Origin: Actinomadura atramentaria DSM 43919
GTDB taxonomy: Bacteria > Actinomycetota > Actinomycetes > Streptosporangiales > Streptosporangiaceae
Reading direction: 5' to 3'
Assembly (NCBI RefSeq): GCF_000381885.1
Contig: NZ_KB907208.1
Span: 1 to 64,000 of the forward strand
DNA: 64,000 nt
Each line of letters begins with the position of its first letter. The stretch's first letter is position 1. The position numbers and the translations under genes are program-made. A model generated the notes under the pieces. That model had not been told where the DNA came from, did not search any database, and was given only the letters and a program-made list of their open reading frames with translations. Of this stretch, positions 32,750-39,483 are shown piece by piece.

Positions 32750-34509
32750 CACCCGTCGTCAGAGCTGGCCATGCCGTTCGCGAGGCTACGGTAAACCGCC
32801 GCGAGTTTTCCGCGCGAATGCGTCCAGGTCAGGTCAGAACGGATACGCTCCCGGCCGCGCAGGCCCATCGCGCGCGCCCGGTCGGGGTACTCCAGCAGGA
32901 TTCGGACGGCGCGGGCCAGCTCGGCGGGCCGGTCGGCGGGGACCAGCCGCCCGTGCTCGCCGTCCGCCATCAGCTCCCGGACCACGGGCAGATCCGACGC
33001 GACGACGGGCACCCCGGCGGCCATCGACTCCAGCACCTTCAGCGGCGCGCAGCCCTGCTCGACGTTGCGCGCGCAGCCCGTCAGCGGGGCCAGCGACACT
33101 TCGGCGTGCGCGAGCCACGCCGCGACCTCGGGGTGCGGCAGCGTGAACCGCCAGTCCAGCCGGTCGGCGACACCGAGCCGCTCCGCCAGCCGCCGGACGG
33201 CCTTCGCGCGCCGCGCGGGCACCGACGCGCAGACGACCAGCCGCAGGTCGGGCAGGTCCGCGAGCCGCGCGAACGCGCGCAGCAGCACGTCGAGGCCCTG
33301 CCACGGCTGGAGCGCGCCGACGTAGACGAGGTAGCGGTCCGGCGCGTCGGGCGGGCGCGGCGGCGCGGGCACGACGTCCGCGCCGTTCGGCACCAGGTGG
33401 ACGCGGTCGGCGGGCACGCCGAGGCGGTCGAGCGCGCCCGCGATGACGCGCGACGGCACCACGACCGCGTCGCTGTGCTCCAGGCAGAACAGCTCCAGCT
33501 CGCGGATCTTCGCCAGCGCCGCCGGGGACGCCCACGGCCACGTGTGCGCCAGCTCGATCGACGGCAGCCCGTTCACCTCGTACACGACCCGGTGGCGGCG
33601 GCCGGGCGCGCTGACGGCGGGCAGCGCGCTCCACGGGTCGCGGACGTGGCACAGCTCCAGCGTCGCGGCGTGCTCCGCGATCCGGTCCGCGACCCAGGCC
33701 GAGTACGCCTCGGCGCGGTCGATGAGGTTGGGGATCTTTGCGTCGAAGCGGACGGTCTCGCGCGGCCCGTCCACCTGCCGGCGCGGCAGCCCGCCGCCGA
33801 GCACCCCGAGCAGGCCGCCCCCGAAGAAGCCCAGCATCTCGTCCGCCATCTGCGCGATATGGACGGCCGATCCCTTGCTCGACGGAAACCGATCGAACGC
33901 GAAGTAAGCGGCCCGATGCCGAACCCCCGCGCCCCGCTCCTGACCCGCCCCACCGGGAACGGCGGACCCGCCGACGCCGCGCGGCGCGGTCTCGGGCCGT
34001 GCCGCACCGCGCCGCCCCGTGCCACGTCGTGCCCCGCCGCGCTGCGCGGTGTCAGGTCGTGCCGCGCCGCGCTGCGCGGTGTCAGGTCGTGCCGCGCCGC
34101 GCTGCGCGGTGTCAGGTCGTGCCGCGCCGCGCGGCGCGGTGTTGGGCGGCGCGGCGTCGGCCTGTGCCGTGTCAGGTCGCGCGGCGTCCGTGTCGGGCGG
34201 CGCGGGAACGGGCTGTGCCGTGTCGGGTCGCGCAGCGGCGGATGGCGCGGTGCCAGGGCGCGCGGCGCCAGGCGGCGTGGTACTGGGGCGCGCGGCGCCA
34301 GGTCGTGCCGTGCCGGGCGGTGCGGGAACGGCCTGCGCCGTGTTGGGGCGCGCAGCGGCGGACGGCGCGGTGTCGAGTCGCGCGGTGGCAGGCGGCGCGG
34401 TGTCGGGTCGCGCGGTGGCAGGCCGTGCCATGTTGGGCGGCGCGGTGGCGGGCTGTGCTGTGTCGGGTCGCGTGGTTGCGGGCGGCGTGGTGTCGGGGGC
34501 GTCGGTCAT
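32746..34509 (-). CDS. GT4 glycosyltransferase with ~195-aa repetitive N-terminal tail
   Basis: 587-aa protein. Residues ~196-587 are a GT-B/GT4 glycosyltransferase (AAYFAFDRFPSSKGSAVHIAQM, VYEVNGLPSIELAH, YLVYVGALQPWQGLDVLLRAF, EQGCAPLKVLESMAAGVPVVAS). The first ~195 residues are a disordered Ala/Pro/Thr/Arg tail of about 10-residue units (ARPDTAQRGA, ARPDTAPPAT). ATG 34509 overlaps the epimerase stop as ATGA, which supports translation of the tail. A later internal start near 33930 would yield a normal-length enzyme and cannot be excluded. Confidence 0.8.
   Translation of the reverse strand: MTDAPDTTPPATTRPDTAQPATAPPNMARPATARPDTAPPATARLDTAPSAAARPNTAQAVPAPPGTARPGAARPSTTPPGAARPGTAPSAAARPDTAQPVPAPPDTDAARPDTAQADAAPPNTAPRGAARPDTAQRGAARPDTAQRGAARPDTAQRGGARRGTGRRGAARPETAPRGVGGSAVPGGAGQERGAGVRHRAAYFAFDRFPSSKGSAVHIAQMADEMLGFFGGGLLGVLGGGLPRRQVDGPRETVRFDAKIPNLIDRAEAYSAWVADRIAEHAATLELCHVRDPWSALPAVSAPGRRHRVVYEVNGLPSIELAHTWPWASPAALAKIRELELFCLEHSDAVVVPSRVIAGALDRLGVPADRVHLVPNGADVVPAPPRPPDAPDRYLVYVGALQPWQGLDVLLRAFARLADLPDLRLVVCASVPARRAKAVRRLAERLGVADRLDWRFTLPHPEVAAWLAHAEVSLAPLTGCARNVEQGCAPLKVLESMAAGVPVVASDLPVVRELMADGEHGRLVPADRPAELARAVRILLEYPDRARAMGLRGRERIRSDLTWTHSRGKLAAVYRSLANGMASSDDGW
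34021..34140. repeat. four tandem 30-bp units in glycosyltransferase tail
   Basis: Units at 34021-34050, 34051-34080, 34081-34110 and 34111-34140. The second and third are identical and the outer two differ by a few bases. In the minus-strand frame each unit encodes PDTAQRGAAR-type decapeptides. Degenerate copies continue to about 34500. Confidence 0.9.
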
Positions 34510-35438
34510 CGTTCGCTCCGGTGCCAGGCGATCTGCTCGGCGAGCCCGGCGCCGAGCGGGACGGTCGGCCGCCAGCCGAGCAGGTCCGCCGCCCGCCCGG
34601 TGTCGGCCCAGGTGCGCGGGACGTCGCCTGCGACGGGCGGCTGCTCGCGGACGGTCGCGGGCACGCCCGCGAGGTCCGCGATCAGCGCGATGGCGTCGCG
34701 GACGGCGACGGGCTCGCCGCCGCCGACGTTGACGGTCGCGCCGACCGGCAGGTCCCGTTCTACGGCGGCGACCGTCGCGGCGACGACGTCCCGGACGTGC
34801 GTGAACGACCGCAGTTGGCGGCCGTCGCCGAACAGCGGCAGCGGCCTGCCGTCGAGCGCGGCCTCGATGAAGCGGTGGAACGCCATGTCGGGCCGCTGCC
34901 GGGGCCCGTACACCGAGAAGTAGCGCAGGACCGCGACGCCGACGCCGTCCGCCGCCGCCTTCGCCGCGAGCCGTTCGACCTCGACCTTGCTCTCGGCGTA
35001 CGGGCTCGCGGGCGCGAGCGCGTCGGTCTCCCGGCTCGGCTTGCGGCGCGCGGCCCCGTACACCGACGAGCTCGACGCGACGATGACCTTCGGCCGGTTC
35101 TCTCGGCAAGCCTCCAGCAGCCGCCGGGTCGCCTCCACATTGTCGCGGAAGACGAGCGCGCGTCCGGCGCCCCACGACGTCCGCACGCCCGGCCGGCCCG
35201 CGAGGTGGACGACCGCGTCGGCGTCCGCGAGCGGTTCGAGGGTGTCCTCGGCGAGGTCGAGCCGCCGGAGCACCACGCCCGGGACGCCGCCGAGCGCGGC
35301 GAACGCGGCCTCGGCGCGCGGCGGCGTCAGCGACCGCGCGGGCGCGTCGACGGCGAGCACGGCGTGCCCGGCGCGCGCCAGCGCCTCCGCGACGTGCCCG
35401 CCGACGAACCCGGCCGCGCCGGTGACCACCACTTTCAT
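34506..35438 (-). CDS. NAD-dependent sugar epimerase/dehydratase
   Basis: 310-aa extended SDR enzyme. The NAD motif is VTGAAGFVGGHVAEAL, the catalytic Ser/Thr is in IVASSSSVYG, and YxxxK is in SPYAESKVEVE. RYFSVYGPRQRPDMAFHRFIEAAL, FGDGRQLRSFTHVRDVV and NVGGGEPVAV resemble UDP-glucose/UDP-glucuronate 4-epimerases. It probably supplies the nucleotide sugar for the glycosyltransferases that follow. ATG 35438 has TAGGGT 7 nt upstream and no Shine-Dalgarno sequence. It is the first gene of the six-gene operon. Confidence 0.9.
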   Translation of the reverse strand: MKVVVTGAAGFVGGHVAEALARAGHAVLAVDAPARSLTPPRAEAAFAALGGVPGVVLRRLDLAEDTLEPLADADAVVHLAGRPGVRTSWGAGRALVFRDNVEATRRLLEACRENRPKVIVASSSSVYGAARRKPSRETDALAPASPYAESKVEVERLAAKAAADGVGVAVLRYFSVYGPRQRPDMAFHRFIEAALDGRPLPLFGDGRQLRSFTHVRDVVAATVAAVERDLPVGATVNVGGGEPVAVRDAIALIADLAGVPATVREQPPVAGDVPRTWADTGRAADLLGWRPTVPLGAGLAEQIAWHRSER

Positions 35439-35445
35439 CCCCGGA

Positions 35446-35451
35446 ACCCTA
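35446..35451 (-). promoter_or_regulatory. -10 box of the glycan operon (leaderless)
   Basis: TAGGGT on the minus strand lies 7 nt before the epimerase ATG. No convincing -35 at 17 nt was found. Confidence 0.4.
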
Positions 35452-35584
35452 CCGACCCACCCCGAACGGCCATATCACCGTCAAGCGGGCTCAAGCCGAA
35501 CCGGCGAGCGACGGCCGCGACCGGATCCTCCAGCCCGGCGCGCCGATCCCGTACGCGAGCGCGGATCGCCGCCGGGCTCGGTGC

Positions 35585-35877
35585 GGATCGGCGGGCGTCC
35601 GCCGGTGTCGGAATTGCTTCCGACTGGGCTTGCGCCGGGTCCGTACGCGAGCGCGCGGATCGCCGCCGACCGGGCTCGGCTCGGATCGGCAGACGGCCAC
35701 CAGTGTTGGGGTTGTTTCCGATCGGGTTTGCGTCGAGTCCGTACGCGAGCGCGCGGGCCGTCGCGACCGGGCTTGGTGTGGATCGGCGGGCGTCCGCCGG
35801 TGTCGGAATTGCTTCCGACTGGGCTTGCGCCGGGTCCGTACGCGAGCGCGCGGATCGCCGCCGACCGGGCTCGGCTC
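35585..35877. repeat. three tandem ~98-bp repeats with internal hairpins
   Basis: Units lie at 35585-35682, 35683-35779 and 35780-35877. The first and third are identical over 98 bp and the middle one is diverged; a partial copy precedes them (~35540-35584). Units 1 and 3 contain the hairpin gtcggaa-ttgc-ttccgac and a weaker cggcgg-gcgt-ccgccg. The array fills most of the gap between the epimerase and the NAD(P)-binding gene and ends 3 bp before the latter's stop. Frames through it do not resemble protein. The period is far longer than a CRISPR repeat and there are no spacers. Confidence 0.92.
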
Positions 35878-35880
35878 GGA

Positions 35881-36519
35881 TCAGTACGCCACGGCCGCCA
35901 GCGTCCGGTGGTGTTTCGGTTGTGCGGCCTCGTCCACGAGGGCGGCCGCGAGGTCGGCGTAGGAGAACGCGTCCGCCGGGATCAGCGCCGTGCCGCCGAT
36001 GCGGTGGCGGCCGGTTCGCTCGCCGTCGTTCAGCACGACGGGCGGGGGAGCGAGGACGAGCCAGTCCACGGACGTGTCCGCCGCGCGCAGGACGTCCAGT
36101 TCGGCGGAGTGGCCGAGGGAGAACGCGCGGGCGTCCTCGGGAAAGCCCGGCGTGTCGTGGAGGGGCACGCCGGGGGACGTCTCCAGCGTCGTCCCGATCC
36201 CGGTGAGGACGAGCCGGGCCGTCCCGGCGCGCGCGAGGCCGTCCAGCAGCGCGCGGGCGGCCGCCGGGAAGAATTCGACGGCCGGAACGTCCAGCCGCGC
36301 GGCCGTGGTGATCGCCGCGTCATGCCCGGCGGCGGCCGCGGCGACGTCGGCGGCGGATGTCACGTCCCCGGCGACCACGGCGACGTCCGCGCCGGCCAGG
36401 TCCCGGTGGGCGTCCGGGTTCCGCACGACGGCGGTGACGCGGTGGCCGCGCGCGGCGGCCTCCAAGACGGCGCGCCGCCCGGCGCGCCCGCCCGCTCCGA
36501 AGATCGCGATCCGGCTCAT
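35881..36519 (-). CDS. NAD(P)-binding reductase-like protein (atypical SDR)
   Basis: 212-aa Rossmann protein of the NmrA/atypical SDR group. FGAGGRAGRRAVLEAAARGHRVTAVVRNP is the cofactor site, followed by DVTSAADVAAAAAGHDA, and YADLAAALVDEA is near the C-terminus. There is no YxxxK. Such proteins commonly act as quinone or NADPH sensors or reductases and are often divergent from an HxlR regulator, as here. GAAGGGA lies upstream of ATG 36519. Confidence 0.88.
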   Translation of the reverse strand: MSRIAIFGAGGRAGRRAVLEAAARGHRVTAVVRNPDAHRDLAGADVAVVAGDVTSAADVAAAAAGHDAAITTAARLDVPAVEFFPAAARALLDGLARAGTARLVLTGIGTTLETSPGVPLHDTPGFPEDARAFSLGHSAELDVLRAADTSVDWLVLAPPPVVLNDGERTGRHRIGGTALIPADAFSYADLAAALVDEAAQPKHHRTLAAVAY

Positions 36520-36610
36520 GGGGGTTCCCTTCGCACGGGCCGGTCACGCCGACCGGCCGGTGCGCGGGACGCTAACCGCCGCGTCCGTGGTTCCCGCAAC
36601 GATAGTTCCG

Positions 36611-36616
36611 TAGGCT
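36611..36616 (+). promoter_or_regulatory. -10 box of HxlR gene (leaderless)
   Basis: TAGGCT ends 7 nt before GTG 36624, with no Shine-Dalgarno sequence. The 104-bp region shared with the divergent gene is where the regulator would bind. Confidence 0.42.
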
Positions 36617-36623
36617 CGCCGGG

Positions 36624-37058
36624 GTGAGAAAGCCCCTCGAAGCCGACATGTTCCCCGAGTGCGCTCCCGGGCGGCCGCCGTTCCGCATCGGCGGGAAATG
36701 GGTTCCGAAGATCATCCGGTGCCTGGAGTCGGGGCCGCGCCGGTTCTCCGAGCTGCAGGTCCCGCTGCGCGGCATCACGCCGAAGGTCCTCACCGAGTCG
36801 CTGCGCTCGATGGAGCGCGACGGGCTGCTCGCCCGGACCGTCCTGGCCGAGGGCGGGGACGGGCGGCCGGAGCCGTTCGGCGGGACGCGGGCCGTCGAGT
36901 ACGAGCTGACGGCGCTGGGCCGGTCGCTGATCGGGCCGATGGACGCGTGCTGCTCCTGGTCCGCGGAGCACCTGCCCGAGGTGATCGGCGCGCGGGAGTC
37001 CTACGACGAAGATCGTCAACTCGTGGTTGACGATGCCCGGTCGTCAACTTATGGTTGA
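36624..37058 (+). CDS. HxlR-family transcriptional regulator
   Basis: 144-aa winged-helix regulator: FRIGGKWVPKIIRCLESGPRRFSELQVPLRGITPKVLTESLRSMERDGLLARTV is the HxlR HTH core, and VEYELTALGRSLIGPMDACCSW follows. The two adjacent Cys near the C-terminus could sense thiol-reactive compounds. It is divergent from an NAD(P)-binding reductase, the usual regulatory target. The last ~45 bp overlap the twin palindromes of the next gene's promoter. Confidence 0.92.
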   Translation: MRKPLEADMFPECAPGRPPFRIGGKWVPKIIRCLESGPRRFSELQVPLRGITPKVLTESLRSMERDGLLARTVLAEGGDGRPEPFGGTRAVEYELTALGRSLIGPMDACCSWSAEHLPEVIGARESYDEDRQLVVDDARSSTYG

Positions 37059-37060
37059 CG
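37012..37060 (+). promoter_or_regulatory. promoter with two operator palindromes for the Clp_N gene
   Basis: Palindrome 1 is atcgtcaac-tcgtg-gttgacgat (37012-37034); palindrome 2 is cgtcaac-ttatg-gttgacg (37042-37060). A near-consensus promoter is superimposed: -35 TTGACG (37027-37032) in the right arm of palindrome 1, a 17-bp spacer, and -10 TATGGT (37050-37055) inside palindrome 2. Six nt separate it from ATG 37062, so the transcript is leaderless. Binding at either palindrome would block RNA polymerase. Confidence 0.75.
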
Positions 37061-37061
37061 C

Positions 37062-37799
37062 ATGTCTGAAACCGAACCCGTGAAGGCGTCCATCCGCCTC
37101 GACGAGCTGATCGACACGATCAAGAAAGTCCACGACGACGCCCTGGACCAGCTCACCAGCGCGGTCGTCGCCGCCGAGCACCTGGGCGAGGTGGCCGATC
37201 ACCTGATCGGGCACTTCGTCGACCAGGCGCGGCGCTCCGGCGCGTCCTGGACCGACATCGGCAAGAGCATGGGCGTGACCAAGCAGGCCGCGCAGAAGCG
37301 GTTCGTCCAGAAGGCGGCCGCCGACCTCGACCCGTCGCAGGGCTTCTCCCGTTTCACGCAGCGGGCGCGCAACACCGTCATGGCGGCGCTCAACGAGGCC
37401 AGGGCGGCGGGCAACGCCGAGATCCGGCCCGAGCACCTGCTGCTCGGCCTGCTGCACGAGCCGGACGCGCTCGCGGCGAAGGCTATCGTCGCGCAGGGCG
37501 TCCTGCTGGACGCCGTCCGCCAAGCCGCGACCGCGCGCCTCCCCGAGGCCGTCGAGGACGTGCCCGAACTCGTCCCCTACGACGCGCAGGCCCGCAAGGT
37601 CCTCGAACTCACCTTCCGCGAGGCCCTGCGGCTGGGCCACAACTACATCGGCACCGAGCACCTGCTGCTGGCGCTCCTGGAGTGGGAGAACGGCGGCGGC
37701 GTGCTCGCCGAGCTCGGCATCGACAAGGAGAAGGCGGAGCGGGACGTCCTGGCGGGCGTCGCCGCTGTCCTCGCCGCGATGGAGAAGACGGCCGAATAG
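37062..37799 (+). CDS. Clp_N-repeat protein with N-terminal HTH
   Basis: 245-aa protein with no ATPase domain. Residues ~1-85 include an HTH-like segment (ASWTDIGKSMGVTKQAAQKRF). Residues ~95-240 hold two Clp_N (ClpC N-domain) repeats, RPEHLLLGLLHEPDALA and GTEHLLLALLEWENGGG. Clp_N domains dock substrates or adaptors to ClpC, so it could link a stress signal to transcription or deliver itself to ClpCP. Twin palindromes on its own promoter suggest autorepression through the HTH. Confidence 0.85.
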   Translation: MSETEPVKASIRLDELIDTIKKVHDDALDQLTSAVVAAEHLGEVADHLIGHFVDQARRSGASWTDIGKSMGVTKQAAQKRFVQKAAADLDPSQGFSRFTQRARNTVMAALNEARAAGNAEIRPEHLLLGLLHEPDALAAKAIVAQGVLLDAVRQAATARLPEAVEDVPELVPYDAQARKVLELTFREALRLGHNYIGTEHLLLALLEWENGGGVLAELGIDKEKAERDVLAGVAAVLAAMEKTAE

Positions 37800-37842
37800 T
37801 CCGATCCGCCGGCTGCCTGCGGCCTCCGCTCCGGGAGGACGA

Positions 37843-37875
37843 CGACGAGTTCCCCGCGTCGCGCGGAACTCGTCG
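37843..37875. terminator. bidirectional hairpin between convergent genes
   Basis: An 11-bp stem (cgacgagttcc / ggaactcgtcg) around an 11-nt loop, 43 nt after the Clp_N gene stop and 94 nt from the YceI gene stop. There is no T-run. Confidence 0.6.
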
Positions 37876-37968
37876 CGTCCCTCGGAATCACGCCGCCGAC
37901 TCCTGCGGGCGGACCGCCCCCGACCACGTGCCGGTGTCCGGTGACAATCCCCCGAACGCCCTCCTGTT

Positions 37969-38511
37969 CTAGTCGTCGCCCGGCTCCACGAACTGGATGT
38001 CGAGCTGGAGCTTGATGCGGTCGCTCAGGATCGCGTCGGCCGCGCCGAACGAGAGGCCGAAGTCCGAGCGGCGCAGCTCGCCGGTCGCGTCGAAGCCGCC
38101 GTGCCGCCCCGGCAGGCCCGGGAACTCGACCAAGCCGCCGAACTCGACGTCCAGCGTCACGGGCCGGGTCACGTCGCCGATCGTCAGGTCGCCGGTGAGC
38201 GTCCCGGTTTCGCCGTCCCGCTCGACGCGCGTCGAGCGGAACTCCAGCCTCGGGCGCTTCACGGCGTCGAGCAGGTCGGCGCTGAGCACGTGCGCGTCGC
38301 GGTCGCGGTTGCCGGTGTCGATCGACGCCGTCTCGATCGAGGCGGTAACGGCGATCTCGTCCCCGTCCACCGTCAGCGAGGCGTCGAAGCTCCGGAACGC
38401 GCCGCGCACCTTGGAGATCCCGAGGTGCCGCACGGTGAAGCCGACCGACGAGTGCGCGGGGTCGAGGGTCCAGGCCCCGTTCTTCAGCGGCGATGCCGTC
38501 TTGGTGTTCAT
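37969..38511 (-). CDS. YceI family protein
   Basis: 180-aa lipocalin-like YceI protein that binds polyprenoids or other long lipids: WTLDPAHSSVGFTVRHLGISKVRGAFRSFD, then a DxxNRDRDAHVLSADLLDAVKRPRLEF core and LTIGDVTRPVTLDVEF. No signal peptide is seen, as usual for actinomycete members. ATG 38511 matches family N-termini. The frame is open to GTG 38571, which overlaps the erm stop by 4 bp and would add 20 residues. A TTGACA 47-60 bp before the ATG could be a -35 element, favouring the shorter form. Confidence 0.88.
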   Translation of the reverse strand: MNTKTASPLKNGAWTLDPAHSSVGFTVRHLGISKVRGAFRSFDASLTVDGDEIAVTASIETASIDTGNRDRDAHVLSADLLDAVKRPRLEFRSTRVERDGETGTLTGDLTIGDVTRPVTLDVEFGGLVEFPGLPGRHGGFDATGELRRSDFGLSFGAADAILSDRIKLQLDIQFVEPGDD

Positions 38512-38567
38512 GGCGTTCAATCTGCCGAGATCCGCGCGCGGCAGGGAGCCCGTGTCAAGGGTGGTGT

Positions 38568-39320
38568 TCACGGGGCCACCCTGAACAGCGCCGCCCACTG
38601 CCGGGCGCCGAGGTCCTTGGGCAGCGCCGCCGCCGGGACGCGGTACTCGCGCCGCCATGCCGCGACCGCGCGGCGCGGCACCCCGGCGCGGACGGCGATC
38701 TCCGCGACGCCGCGCCCCCGCCCGGTGAACACCGCCCTGGCGAATGCCTGGTAGGCGGCGCGGTCCGCGACGAGCGGCCGCGCGCGGCGCGTCATCGTCA
38801 GCAGCCCGCCGTCCACCGACGGCGCGGGCCGGAACGCGCGCGCCGGGACGCGTCGCAGCAGCGCGAAGTCGTACCAGGGCCACCACTGGGCCGTCATCAG
38901 CGAGGCGCCGCCGACGCCCGCGCGCCGCCGCGCGACCTCCCACTGGACGAGCAGCACCGCCGACGTCCACCCGGACGCCCGCAGGACGCGCCGCAGCAGC
39001 GGCGTCGTCAGATGGAACGGCAGGTTCCCGACCAGGACGTGCGGCGCGTCCGGCAGCCGGTGCCGCAGGAAGTCGCCGGTCACGACGTCGGCGGCCGGGA
39101 CGCGCCGCCGCAGCCGGTCGGCCAGCCGCGGGTCGACCTCGACGGCGGTCAGCGGCCGGCCGAGCCGCGCGAGCGGCACGGTCAGCGCGCCGCCGCCGGG
39201 CCCGATCTCCACGATCGGGCCGGTGGTCGCGGCGACGGCCGCGTCGCAGGAGTCGATGATCTCGGGGGAGACGAGGAAGTTCTGGCCCAGCTCGTGCCGG
39301 CCGCCAGGATGCGTGCGCAT
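38568..39320 (-). CDS. erm: Erm-type 23S rRNA (adenine-N6) methyltransferase
   Basis: 250-aa methylase. HELGQNFLVSPEIID, the SAM motif EIGPGGGALTVPLARLG, the catalytic NLPFHLTTPLL, and VQWEVARRRAGVGGASLMTAQWWPWYDF with RVPARAFRPAPSVDGGLL all match actinomycete Erm enzymes rather than KsgA (NLPF not NxPY; no N-terminal KsgA pattern). It should methylate A2058 of 23S rRNA and confer macrolide/lincosamide/streptogramin B resistance. No antibiotic cluster is adjacent, so it may be an intrinsic resistance gene. Its start is controlled by the leader peptide and hairpin upstream. Confidence 0.9.
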   Translation of the reverse strand: MRTHPGGRHELGQNFLVSPEIIDSCDAAVAATTGPIVEIGPGGGALTVPLARLGRPLTAVEVDPRLADRLRRRVPAADVVTGDFLRHRLPDAPHVLVGNLPFHLTTPLLRRVLRASGWTSAVLLVQWEVARRRAGVGGASLMTAQWWPWYDFALLRRVPARAFRPAPSVDGGLLTMTRRARPLVADRAAYQAFARAVFTGRGRGVAEIAVRAGVPRRAVAAWRREYRVPAAALPKDLGARQWAALFRVAP

Positions 39321-39321
39321 G

Positions 39322-39404
39322 CGAAAGCTCCGCGAAGCGAGGAAGGAGCCGGGCAGCGCGGGACGGCCGCACCGGCGTGGACGCTCGGAGCGGCGGAGCT
39401 TTCG
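39322..39404 (-). promoter_or_regulatory. erm attenuator hairpin hiding the ribosome-binding site
   Basis: In the mRNA, cgaaagctccgc (from 39404 down to 39393) pairs perfectly over 12 bp with gcggagctttcg (39333 down to 39322). The 3' arm contains the GGAG ribosome-binding site of erm and ends one nt before its ATG. The 5' arm starts 6 nt after the leader-peptide stop codon, so a ribosome stalled near the end of the leader would open the hairpin. The 59-nt loop is GC-rich and can fold further. Confidence 0.8.
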
Positions 39405-39410
39405 GTCAGA

Positions 39411-39470
39411 TCAGAAGGGAAGGCCCCGCACGGCGGACCAGGGCCTCGTGACCATCATGAACGCACACAT
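39411..39470 (-). CDS. erm leader peptide (19 aa)
   Basis: ATG 39470 opens a 19-codon frame, MCAFMMVTRPWSAVRGLPF, ending TGA at 39411. It begins 13 bp after the XPB helicase stop codon and ends just before the 5' arm of the erm hairpin, the arrangement of macrolide-inducible erm leaders. There is no Shine-Dalgarno sequence. A TAACGT that includes the helicase stop lies 14 nt before the ATG and could be a -10 box. The stalling residues are unknown; the TRPW and VRG segments are candidates. Confidence 0.72.
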   Translation of the reverse strand: MCAFMMVTRPWSAVRGLPF

Positions 39471-39483
39471 GTCGCGGACCACG

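Noticed and set aside
35585-35877. CRISPR array
   Set aside because: Units are ~98 bp and directly abutting with no unique spacers, and no cas genes are nearby.
35630-35962. Protein-coding gene through the 98-bp repeats
   Set aside because: The 97/98-bp periods are not multiples of three, so frames change between units. The hairpins point to RNA or DNA function.
38568-39320. KsgA (16S rRNA dimethyltransferase) as identity of the methylase
   Set aside because: The catalytic NLPF and the QWEVARRRAG and AQWWPWYDF segments are Erm features, and the attenuator supports a resistance gene.
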